A stretch of DNA of 18,207 nucleotides, taken from positions 1 to 18,207 of the forward strand of contig CAMBMC010000016.1 in the NCBI GenBank assembly GCA_945868555.1, read 5' to 3'. Both the position numbers and the translations under genes were made by a program. The notes beneath the pieces were generated by a model that saw only the letters and a program-made list of their open reading frames with translations, had not been told where the DNA came from and ran no database searches. This document shows positions 1 through 7,336 of the stretch, piece by piece (within the stretch, counting starts at the first letter, position 1; each line of letters begins with the position of its first letter). The DNA is from Chitinophaga pinensis (GTDB lineage: Bacteria > Bacteroidota > Bacteroidia > Flavobacteriales_D > Crocinitomicaceae).

Positions 1-1
1 T

Positions 2-3000
2 TATGATGCGGAGAATATTCATGGGATTTCAACTGAATTGGCAAGCACCTATGGTGAATCACTCGCAGTGGTGCTCGAGGCCTTCAATAAAGCATTGTTA
101 AAATCGAAGTTTGTTGTCGGACAAAATGTTGGCTTTGATCGCAATGTGCTGGGTTGCGAGTTTGTTCGCTGTGGTGTGGACTCGCCTATGTTGGATATGC
201 CCGTGTTGGATACATGTACTGAGCGAACAGCGGAGTTGTGTAAGATTGCTGGCGGACGTTACGGGAAATTTAAATTGCCAACGCTCACTGAACTTCACGC
301 TTACTTATTTAATCAACCTTTTGGCGAGGCACATAATGCCACAGCGGATGTTGAGGCAACAACACGATGCTTTTTGGAATTGCTTCGTCGTGGACATTTT
401 TCAACAGCAGATTTGGCTCAAGACGATGCGTACATTGTCCAATTCCAAGAAATAAATCCAGAACCTATTGCGCTGATTGGTTTGCGTCACTTGAACCTCA
501 AGGCAGAGAGTAAAAAGTTGAAACCGGCAGTTGAAAATACACTAGAATCAAACATTCCATCGGAGAAAAAGGGAGCTAAGCTTGAGGATGCACCCTTTGC
601 GCATTTGCACAACCATACCCAGTTTTCAATCCTTCAGTCAACTACGAACATTAAAGGTCTTGTCGCCAAGGCGGCCGAATTGAATATGCCTGCCGTTGCC
701 CTTACGGATACGGGAAATATGATGGCAGCCTTTCATTTTGAAAAAGAAGTTGCTTCGTACAACAAAAAAATCAAAGTTGAGCGTGCCTTGGCTGAGGAAA
801 ATGGTGAAGAATACACGAAGAAGGAAATCTTGCCGATTATCGGTTGTGAGTTTTTTGTATGCCGCAATCATTTGGATAAAACGCAGAAAGACAATGGTTA
901 TCAGGTGGTACTCTTAGCGAAAAATAAGGAGGGTTATCATAACTTGATTAAAATGGCATCCATCGCTTATACAAAAGGGATGTATTACGTGCCGAGAATC
1001 GATAAAAATGTGATTGAAGCACACAAGGAAAATCTCATTGTACTCACAGGGAATTTATATGGGGAGGTTCCAAATCTGATTCTCAATGTGGGAGAAGTAC
1101 AGGCAGAAGAAGCCTTGGTGTGGTGGAAAAATGTATTCGGTGAAGACCTCTACGTCGAACTTATGCGCCACGGACAGGAGAATGAAAATCGCGTCAATAC
1201 CACCTTATTAAAACTTGCACATAAAAATGGTGTAAAAACAATTGCTACAAACAATACTTTTTATTTGGATAAGTCCGATGCAGAAGCGCATGACGTGCTG
1301 CTGTGTGTGAAAGACAACGAATTGGTCTCTACACCAAAAGGACGAGGCCGGGGATTTAGATACGGTTTGGACAATGAAGAATACTATTTCAAGTCTCAAG
1401 AAGAAATGAAGGAACTCTTTCAGGATCTTCCCGAAGCCATTGTAAATATCTCTGAAATCATTGACAAATGTGAGCAATATGGACTCGCACGCGAGGTTTT
1501 GCTTCCAGCATTCGATATTCCAGAAGAGTTTCAGGACCCCTTGGATATTGATGGGGGAAAACGTGGTGAAAACAATTATTTACGCCATTTGACCTATGAG
1601 GGTGCAAAAAAACGCTACCCAGAAATTTCGGATGAAATTCGCGAACGTATTGATTTTGAGTTGGCAACAGTCGAAAAAACAGGGTATCCAGGGTATTTCT
1701 TGATTGTACAGGATTTTTGTCATGCAGCACGGGACATGGGTGTTTCTGTCGGACCAGGACGTGGATCGGCAGCAGGGTCTGTTGTTGCGTATTGCACAGG
1801 CATCACCAATGTCGACCCCATTGCTTACGATTTGCTCTTCGAGCGTTTCTTGAATCCGGACAGGGTGTCCATGCCTGATATCGATATTGACTTTGACGAT
1901 GAAGGACGAGGACGAGTGATCGATTGGGTAATCAACAAATACGGGGCAAATCAAGTCGCACAGATCATTACTTATGGCACCATGGCGGCAAAATCCTCCA
2001 TTCGTGACGCCGCGCGTGTGATGGACCTTCCCTTACCTGAGGCAGATCGATTGGCGAAGCTCGTTCCAGACATCTCATTGAACAAGTTGTTTCATATGGC
2101 GGAACCAGAGTTGGCCGAAAAGTTGAAAAACAACGCAGATGAACTTGCGAAAGCACGAGAACTCAAAGCAATCGCGCAAGGAAATGACTTGGCAGCAAGG
2201 GTGGTGAATCGCGCGCTGCAATTGGAGGGATCGATCAGAAATACAGGAATACATGCCTGCGGGGTAATCATTACACCGGACGACATCACCAACTTTGTTC
2301 CTGTGGCAACGGCCAAAGATTCAGACATGTACTGCACGCAGTATGACAACTCTGTGGCTGAATCAGCGGGATTGCTCAAGATGGACTTTTTGGGCTTGAA
2401 GACCTTGACCTTGATTAAGGACGCCGTTAAGAATGTGAAATTGACGCATGGCATTGACCTTGATCCTGACAAGTTTCCAATTGATGATGAAGCCACTTAT
2501 TTATTGTTTCAGCGCGGTGAGACGGTGGGGATCTTTCAGTACGAATCAGCTGGAATGCAAAAATACATGCGTGAATTGAAGCCCACCGTTTTTGCGGATT
2601 TGATCGCTATGAATGCCTTGTATCGACCTGGACCTCTCGAATATATCCCATCGTTCATTAAACGTAAACACGGAGATGAGTCCATCGTTTATGATCTCGA
2701 CGACTGCGAGGAGTATTTGAAAGAAACCTATGGAATCACGGTTTATCAAGAGCAGGTGATGTTGCTTTCACAAAAATTGGCTGGATTCACGAAAGGTGAG
2801 GCCGACACCCTGCGAAAAGCGATGGGAAAAAAGCAGAAAGATGTATTGGATAAAATGAAGCCTTTGTTTATTCTGCAAGGTGGTGAAAAAGGACACGATG
2901 CCGCAAGCTTAGAGAAGATTTGGAAGGACTGGGAGGCATTTGCATCGTATGCTTTTAACAAATCTCACTCGACCTGTTATGCTTGGATTGCTTATCAAAC

Positions 3001-4183
3001 GGCCTATTTAAAAGCCAATTATCCAGCAGAATATATGGCTTCAGTATTGTCCAATAACATGAGTGACATCAAACAAGTGTCATTTTTTATGGAAGAATGC
3101 CGGAGAATGGGTGTTCCAGTGCTTGGTCCAGATGTGAATGAATCAAATTTTCAATTTACGGTAAACAAGGAAGGGGCCGTGCGTTTTGGCCTCGGTGCCA
3201 TTAAAGGAGTGGGAGGTGGTCCTGTCGAATCCATTATTGACGAACGATCTGCAGATGGCATTTACACGTCAATCTTTAGTTTTTCTGAACGCATTAATTT
3301 GCGCGTTGTGTCGAAAAAGGTCATGGAAAGCTTGGCGTATGCGGGTGGATTTGACTCATTTGCCAACGTGCACCGCGCTCAATATTTTCACGAAGACACA
3401 AGTGGGAAGTCGTTTTTAGAGAATTTAACGAAATATGGCAATGCTGTGCAAGAGGCGAAACTTTCGCCACAGATTGATATGTTTGGCGAGGGTATAACAA
3501 CCAAGTTGCCTGAGCCTGAAATTCCAAAATGTGAAGAGTGGGGAAGCATTTATAAATTGAACCGAGAAAAAGAGGTGGTTGGCATCTTCATTTCAGGACA
3601 TCCGATGGACGATTTTCGCATTGAGATAGAATCGTTCTGCAATGGACGCATTGGCATGTTGAATGAACTTGACCAAAATAGAGGTCGTGATTTATTGATT
3701 GCTGCCACGGTGACTGAGGTTGAACATCGCCAAACGCGAAATGGAGACCCCTTTGGTACACTTCAAATTGAGGACTATACAGATAGCTTTAAATTGTTTT
3801 TGTGGCGAGAGAATTACCTGAAGTACAAACACTTTTTTCAACCGGGTGCTTTCTTGGCAATTAAAGGACGCATCGAAACGCCGCCGCGAAGAAGTGAGTT
3901 GGAGTTTGTGATTCATTCCATCGATATGCTTCAAAATCTGCGCGAAACAAAAGCGAATACGATACAAATTAAACTTTCAACAAAAGCATTGGACCAACGC
4001 TTGATCTCCGATTTGAATAAGTTATTTTTAGAAAATCCTGGGCGCTGTGATTTGCGCTTTACCATTTTTGATCCATTGGACAATGTTGAGGTGCAAATGC
4101 CTTCAAAAAGCATTAAGGTTGATCCCTCAAATGAATTGTTCAAGAAATTGAAAAGTTTTGATGTGGAATTTGAAATTCGCTAA
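2..4183 (+). CDS. dnaE: DNA polymerase III subunit alpha with N-terminal proofreading exonuclease domain (5' partial)
   Basis: This is the catalytic subunit of the replicative polymerase. The reading frame is open from base 2 with no stop, so the true start lies upstream; the TTG at 38 is not a credible start. About 1393 residues are visible. The first ~125 residues are a DEDDh exonuclease, with an N-x-x-F-D motif near base 125 and an H-N-A-T-A-D motif near 335; its first motif must be off-window. A PHP domain follows from about 595. The polymerase core has a G-P-G-R-G-S-A-A-G-S motif near 1750, the catalytic P-D-I-D-I-D at 1874-1891 and the third aspartate in M-D-F-L-G-L (codon 2384). Near the 3' end are a helix-hairpin-helix (~3190), a clamp-binding motif Q-I-D-M-F at 3470-3484 and an OB fold (~3700-3900). 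Several PHP metal-ligand positions look substituted. The exonuclease-fused layout is known in Flavobacteriia. Confidence 0.96.
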   Translation, partial: YDAENIHGISTELASTYGESLAVVLEAFNKALLKSKFVVGQNVGFDRNVLGCEFVRCGVDSPMLDMPVLDTCTERTAELCKIAGGRYGKFKLPTLTELHAYLFNQPFGEAHNATADVEATTRCFLELLRRGHFSTADLAQDDAYIVQFQEINPEPIALIGLRHLNLKAESKKLKPAVENTLESNIPSEKKGAKLEDAPFAHLHNHTQFSILQSTTNIKGLVAKAAELNMPAVALTDTGNMMAAFHFEKEVASYNKKIKVERALAEENGEEYTKKEILPIIGCEFFVCRNHLDKTQKDNGYQVVLLAKNKEGYHNLIKMASIAYTKGMYYVPRIDKNVIEAHKENLIVLTGNLYGEVPNLILNVGEVQAEEALVWWKNVFGEDLYVELMRHGQENENRVNTTLLKLAHKNGVKTIATNNTFYLDKSDAEAHDVLLCVKDNELVSTPKGRGRGFRYGLDNEEYYFKSQEEMKELFQDLPEAIVNISEIIDKCEQYGLAREVLLPAFDIPEEFQDPLDIDGGKRGENNYLRHLTYEGAKKRYPEISDEIRERIDFELATVEKTGYPGYFLIVQDFCHAARDMGVSVGPGRGSAAGSVVAYCTGITNVDPIAYDLLFERFLNPDRVSMPDIDIDFDDEGRGRVIDWVINKYGANQVAQIITYGTMAAKSSIRDAARVMDLPLPEADRLAKLVPDISLNKLFHMAEPELAEKLKNNADELAKARELKAIAQGNDLAARVVNRALQLEGSIRNTGIHACGVIITPDDITNFVPVATAKDSDMYCTQYDNSVAESAGLLKMDFLGLKTLTLIKDAVKNVKLTHGIDLDPDKFPIDDEATYLLFQRGETVGIFQYESAGMQKYMRELKPTVFADLIAMNALYRPGPLEYIPSFIKRKHGDESIVYDLDDCEEYLKETYGITVYQEQVMLLSQKLAGFTKGEADTLRKAMGKKQKDVLDKMKPLFILQGGEKGHDAASLEKIWKDWEAFASYAFNKSHSTCYAWIAYQTAYLKANYPAEYMASVLSNNMSDIKQVSFFMEECRRMGVPVLGPDVNESNFQFTVNKEGAVRFGLGAIKGVGGGPVESIIDERSADGIYTSIFSFSERINLRVVSKKVMESLAYAGGFDSFANVHRAQYFHEDTSGKSFLENLTKYGNAVQEAKLSPQIDMFGEGITTKLPEPEIPKCEEWGSIYKLNREKEVVGIFISGHPMDDFRIEIESFCNGRIGMLNELDQNRGRDLLIAATVTEVEHRQTRNGDPFGTLQIEDYTDSFKLFLWRENYLKYKHFFQPGAFLAIKGRIETPPRRSELEFVIHSIDMLQNLRETKANTIQIKLSTKALDQRLISDLNKLFLENPGRCDLRFTIFDPLDNVEVQMPSKSIKVDPSNELFKKLKSFDVEFEIR

Positions 4184-5055
4184 GGAATCAATCGTCGAAG
4201 TTCATTCAGCTGATTCACTTTTTCAGCATTCCCAGCAGATTGAAAGGAGCTGATTAAATTGGTAATCATCCGTTTCAATACGGCACTGTTTGAGCAGGGT
4301 TCATAATATTCACGGTCGTTTACCAATTTCAGTCTGTCGATGAATTCACGGATTTCATTTTCATCCAATAAACTTCCTTTGGTAAATGGATTAACGTAAA
4401 ACAATACACCCCATTTGTTTGGGTTTTCCGTCATTGCTGAAGTCCCGAGTTCATCCATGTACGCTAAGATGAAATGGTTAGGAAGATTTACACCATAAAG
4501 TGGGATGTCTAAAGACTGAGCAACAATACTATAAATGACAGAAAGACTTAAGGGATTTCCTTTTTTCGTTTCAAGAACTCTGTTGATGCATGAATTGTCG
4601 GCAGCGTGAAAGTGCTTCGTATCTCCCTGAAAATTGTGTTTTTCAAAGAAAATATGATTCATGATTTTAATCTTCTCGAAGGCCGTCTGTGTGTTGTTGA
4701 TTTCGAGCCAGATGTCTTTGCGAATAGATTGAATGGCTTCGTGAACTTTAGTGTCGTCAAAGCTTGCGTCTTGATAATGCGCGATAATTAATGCTCCCCT
4801 TAATAAATCTTTCTCGTCTGAATTACACCACTGAAGCAATTGAACTTTGGTCTCTTCAAATTGAATCTCATTGATAATTTGCTCAACGCGGGATTGAAAG
4901 ATTAAATCGTAATGATCATGCTCCCAAGAATTTTCTAGAAATGGAATCGCATCAAAGCCAAAGCTCAATAAGGTGTCTCGGACATGCAAAAAAATGTGCT
5001 CATCCGGATCATCAATAAGTTGAATCAATGCTTTAATCGATTTTTCATCCTTCAT
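4180..5055 (-). CDS. SirB1/transglutaminase-like family protein
   Basis: This 291-residue cytoplasmic protein has no signal peptide. The first ~100 residues are helical and resemble HEAT-like repeats. The C-terminal two thirds match the SirB1 (Transglut_core2) family, seen in the G-N-P-L-S-L-S-V-I-Y stretch, then G-V-N-L-P-N-H-F-I-L about 20 residues later, and a Y-V-N-P-F-T-K-G segment. The histidine in P-N-H-F is the likely counterpart of the transglutaminase-fold histidine. The later position that is often D in D-P-F is N here, so activity is uncertain. The biochemical role of the family is poorly defined. The ATG at 5055 gives a full-length protein, with no good alternative upstream. The TAG stop (4180-4182) overlaps the dnaE TAA (4181-4183) on the opposite strand, leaving no room for a terminator between them. 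Confidence 0.82.
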   Translation of the reverse strand: MKDEKSIKALIQLIDDPDEHIFLHVRDTLLSFGFDAIPFLENSWEHDHYDLIFQSRVEQIINEIQFEETKVQLLQWCNSDEKDLLRGALIIAHYQDASFDDTKVHEAIQSIRKDIWLEINNTQTAFEKIKIMNHIFFEKHNFQGDTKHFHAADNSCINRVLETKKGNPLSLSVIYSIVAQSLDIPLYGVNLPNHFILAYMDELGTSAMTENPNKWGVLFYVNPFTKGSLLDENEIREFIDRLKLVNDREYYEPCSNSAVLKRMITNLISSFQSAGNAEKVNQLNELRRLIP

Positions 5056-5140
5056 CTATGCCAAAGGTAAACGAGTTTCAAAGGGCTTTGATGGTCATGA
5101 CTTTTGTTTTTCAATGATGAAATGTTAATTCTTAAAATAA

Positions 5141-5237
5141 ATGTAACCCTGCAAGGAGATTGCCGTTAAAGAATTCACGGATCAAATTTTAACATCTACA
5201 GGTTAAGGGAAGAGTGGCTTTAGGGCCACTTTTTTTG
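5141..5237 (+). ncRNA. Candidate small structured RNA ending in an intrinsic terminator
   Basis: No gene on this strand explains the terminator at its end. Upstream of it I can draw short helices: T-A-A-C-C (5144-5148) with G-G-T-T-A (5201-5205), G-C-A-A with T-T-G-C (5151-5154/5160-5163, loop GGAGA), and C-C-G-T with A-C-G-G (5163-5166/5177-5180). A competing hairpin T-T-A-A-C/G-T-T-A-A (5189-5193/5202-5206) excludes the first helix, which could suggest a switch. The helices are short and could be chance. No Rfam family is recognised by eye. It could be an independent sRNA, a leader attenuator of the lipoprotein gene at 5295, or nothing more than the terminator. Confidence 0.25.
5213..5236 (+). 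terminator. Intrinsic terminator, plus-strand only
   Basis: The stem AGTGGC (5213-5218) pairs with GCCACT (5225-5230) across a six-base loop, followed by a run of T at 5230-5236. There is no T tract on the other strand, so it acts on rightward transcripts. The nearest rightward gene upstream is dnaE, which ends about 1 kb away across an antisense gene. Confidence 0.75.
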
Positions 5238-5242
5238 CGTCA

Positions 5243-5272
5243 TTTTTTTTTGCATCATTCTTGCTAACTTCG
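5243..5272 (+). promoter_or_regulatory. Possible Bacteroidota-type promoter for the small lipoprotein gene
   Basis: TAACTTCG at 5265-5272 resembles the Bacteroidota -7 element TAnnTTTG (six of eight positions). It is preceded by a T-rich stretch where the loose TTG-type -33 element would be expected, although no TTTG sits at the ideal distance. The implied leader before the ATG at 5295 would be only about 15 bases. Confidence 0.3.
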
Positions 5273-5294
5273 TCCGAATCAAAAAAACAACACC

Positions 5295-5606
5295 ATGAAA
5301 TCTATTTTCCTCGTTATCGCAATTGCATCTTTAGCATCGTCTTGTGCGACTTGTAGAATGCATGAATCACTTCAAGAGAATGAATTGATCGGTACTGTTC
5401 ATGTTGGCGATTCAGAGTGTCCCGCAGTGATTTCTACAAAAGAGAATGGGGCTGACAAAAGATATTATCCTGCGAACATTGCAGATTCTTTAAAAGTTAA
5501 TGGTAAAAAAATAATATTCACGTTCTCTCCTAGCCGCGCTCCTCAACCAGCTGGCTGTGATATCGATATGACCATTGCTCTCTTGACTACACGTTGGGTA
5601 AAGTAA
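5295..5606 (+). CDS. Small putative lipoprotein, unknown function
   Basis: This 103-residue protein is not a family I recognise. Residues 1-16 form a short signal peptide (M-K-S then a hydrophobic run) ending in L-A-S-S-C, so Cys17 is the probable lipidation site and the protein is likely membrane anchored outside the cytoplasm. The A at -3 is a weaker lipobox than L. Another cysteine follows at 20. Two more (about 42 and 88) could form a disulfide in the mature domain, which looks like a compact mixed-sequence fold of roughly 80 residues. The gene stands alone: a terminator lies just upstream, and the minus-strand arginase-family gene ends 13 bases downstream. Confidence 0.72.
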   Translation: MKSIFLVIAIASLASSCATCRMHESLQENELIGTVHVGDSECPAVISTKENGADKRYYPANIADSLKVNGKKIIFTFSPSRAPQPAGCDIDMTIALLTTRWVK

Positions 5607-5619
5607 AGTTTTCGGGCTT

Positions 5620-6585
5620 TTACCTACTTTTTTGATGCTCATGGATAAAGTCCCAAGCCAAGTAAGCGAGTGCTTTGCCTACAATCTTTTCTTCATTTTC
5701 GTTTGCTGGCGCACCTTCGGGTAGATGAAGATAAGAGCAGTTTTCACTATTCGCCAATGTTTTTACAAACATACGAGATTCATTCAATGAGAAACCACTT
5801 GGGGTGAAGGCCGATGATGGCATTCCTGTAATCGCATCCAAATCCAATTCAATACCATAGTTTCCAAGTGATTCCAAATGTGATTTTTCCGAATACACAT
5901 CGGTGAGTAAATCTCTTTTTCCAACCAAATAATCATCGAATAATGAAAATTCACATTCCTTTCGATGGAGAAAATCTAGGATGAAACTATTGTTGTATTG
6001 AGGATGAAGCCCAATGATAGAGTAGTAGTGGATGATTTTTTCTTCGAATCCGAATGAAAAAGAGTTGCCGCTGTGGCGCAGATCTGTGGCGCGACAATCA
6101 CCATGCGGGTCCATGTTGATAACCCCAAGGCTAGAGCCTGTTGATTGATGAATGGCACGAAGAATAGGTAACGCATTGTTGTGTCCTCCTCCAATGACTA
6201 AAGGAATCATTCCTTTGGAGAGAAAAGGGTTCAATGTTTCTTCAACAAGTTCGTCCAATTCTTCAACGCTTGGATCTTGATTCGATGAGGTTTCATTCAT
6301 GTGGATTGATCCAGCAATGAGGATATTGTTTCCGTTTAAAAAGCGATTTGACTGCATGTTTAGAAATCGAGGCAGGAAGGCGCTGAAGGCTTTTTCTGCT
6401 CCCGGAAGACCTGAGTTTAGCCGAGGTCCAACACTTTCTTCAATGCCAAGAATGACGTATTTACAGCCTTCTTGCTTTGACATCTCTTTAACTTGCTGAC
6501 CTAACCGAATTTCCCCAGAACGCAAGATTGTGTTTGCTTGGATAAATTCGACGGTAGAGGGGGTATAGAGAAAGGGCTTAGTCAT
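5620..6585 (-). CDS. Arginase/agmatinase/formimidoylglutamase-family hydrolase
   Basis: This 321-residue ureohydrolase-fold enzyme has the complete binuclear manganese site: His135 in G-G-G-H-N-N, Asp159/His161/Asp163 in M-D-P-H-G-D, and Asp248/Asp250 in E-L-D-L-D-A. Family members hydrolyse guanidino or formimino groups (arginine, agmatine, guanidinobutyrate, N-formimidoyl-glutamate). The substrate cannot be read from the motifs. The D-P-H-G-D-C-R version and the R-H-S-G-N-S-F-S-F segment look closer to the formimidoylglutamase side than to classical arginase, but no hut genes are nearby to support histidine degradation. Its ATG (6585) lies inside the 3' end of the thioesterase gene, with an 8-base overlap, so the two are probably co-transcribed and translationally coupled. 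Confidence 0.87.
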   Translation of the reverse strand: MTKPFLYTPSTVEFIQANTILRSGEIRLGQQVKEMSKQEGCKYVILGIEESVGPRLNSGLPGAEKAFSAFLPRFLNMQSNRFLNGNNILIAGSIHMNETSSNQDPSVEELDELVEETLNPFLSKGMIPLVIGGGHNNALPILRAIHQSTGSSLGVINMDPHGDCRATDLRHSGNSFSFGFEEKIIHYYSIIGLHPQYNNSFILDFLHRKECEFSLFDDYLVGKRDLLTDVYSEKSHLESLGNYGIELDLDAITGMPSSAFTPSGFSLNESRMFVKTLANSENCSYLHLPEGAPANENEEKIVGKALAYLAWDFIHEHQKSR

Positions 6586-7000
6586 GACAAATAAAGGGTT
6601 GGATTCGATCGATGAATTCAGTTGAAGGGGCCATTGGTTTCATGTTTTGTTTTTGTACAAATACCAAAGTTGTTGATGCTGTACAAATCACTTTTTCACT
6701 TTCGTTCACAATGCGGTAATCGAAAAGCAAGCGAGAGCCACGCAATTCAACGATCTTTGTTTCAATCCGAAGTAAATCATCGTAGTGCGCAGGTGCAAAA
6801 TACTTCACTTGAAATTCCGAAACTGGCAGCATGATCCCGCTTTCTTCCAGTGCTTTGTAGCTCATTCCAATGCTGCGCAAAGCTTCTACACGGCCAACTT
6901 CAAAGTACTGGGCATAGTTACCATAATAACAATACCCCATTTGATCGGTTTCGCTGTAACGGACACGCAGTTCTATGGTCTTGGAAAATGAAAGCTTCAT
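6578..7000 (-). CDS. Acyl-CoA thioesterase, YbgC/4-hydroxybenzoyl-CoA thioesterase family
   Basis: This 140-residue single hot-dog domain protein is typical in length for the YbgC/FadM group, which hydrolyses acyl-CoA thioesters in the cytoplasm. The family signature is visible near the N terminus: R-Y-S-E-T-D-Q-M-G followed by Y-Y-G-N-Y and F-E-V-G-R. The likely catalytic acid is Asp19. The second half shows the expected alternating beta pattern ending in T-A-S-T-T-L-V-F-V. It is the first gene of a two-gene minus-strand operon with the arginase-family gene and is divergent from dnaA. The true substrate (short, branched or aromatic acyl-CoA) is unknown, so no symbol is given. Confidence 0.85.
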   Translation of the reverse strand: MKLSFSKTIELRVRYSETDQMGYCYYGNYAQYFEVGRVEALRSIGMSYKALEESGIMLPVSEFQVKYFAPAHYDDLLRIETKIVELRGSRLLFDYRIVNESEKVICTASTTLVFVQKQNMKPMAPSTEFIDRIQPFICHD

Positions 7001-7336
7001 TATTGCTAGAATTATTGGCTAAAATAAACAATTGAATTTTAAATTATTCACGGTGATATTCTTATTTTTGAGTTATTGCTAGCGTTTGTCGTTTTTATTG
7101 ATTTTTAAAGATCATTTGATTTTAACGTGTTAAATTAAACTTCTTGTTGTCATAACTGAAGTATTGAACTTAATCTCTAATTAACATGTAAAACTTTCCT
7201 AAAAGTCAATACCTCCCGAACTTTTTTTTTAACTTTTTTGTTAGCACATTTGTCCTCGAGAATAAAATAACGTTTTCAGAGGTAACTCGATACGAAAAAC
7301 TACAACTGCTTACTAATCTAATTAAAAGGACTTTCA
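7001..7336. other. AT-rich divergent intergenic region upstream of dnaA
   Basis: This 336-bp non-coding stretch lies between the divergently transcribed thioesterase gene and dnaA and must hold both promoters. It is very AT-rich at 7021-7250. I find one DnaA-box-like nonamer, TTATTCACG at 7044-7052 (one mismatch to TTATNCACA), and no cluster, so an origin here is not supported. No tRNA or open frame with a recognisable product is present. Confidence 0.6.
7245..7252 (+). promoter_or_regulatory. dnaA: Possible dnaA promoter -7 element
   Basis: CACATTTG matches the Bacteroidota -7 consensus TAnnTTTG except at its first base. T-rich DNA at 7222-7239 covers the place of the -33 element. Transcription from here would give a leader of roughly 78 bases before the dnaA ATG. 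Confidence 0.3.

Noticed and set aside
38..40. TTG at 38 as the start of dnaE
   Set aside because: The frame stays open to base 2 with sequence (A-E-N-I-H-G-I-S) that matches the interior of the exonuclease domain, so the gene simply begins before the window.
2092..2496. 134-residue minus-strand frame inside dnaE
   Set aside because: It is antisense to the conserved polymerase core, with low-complexity A/S/F-rich translation and no family resemblance; a shadow.
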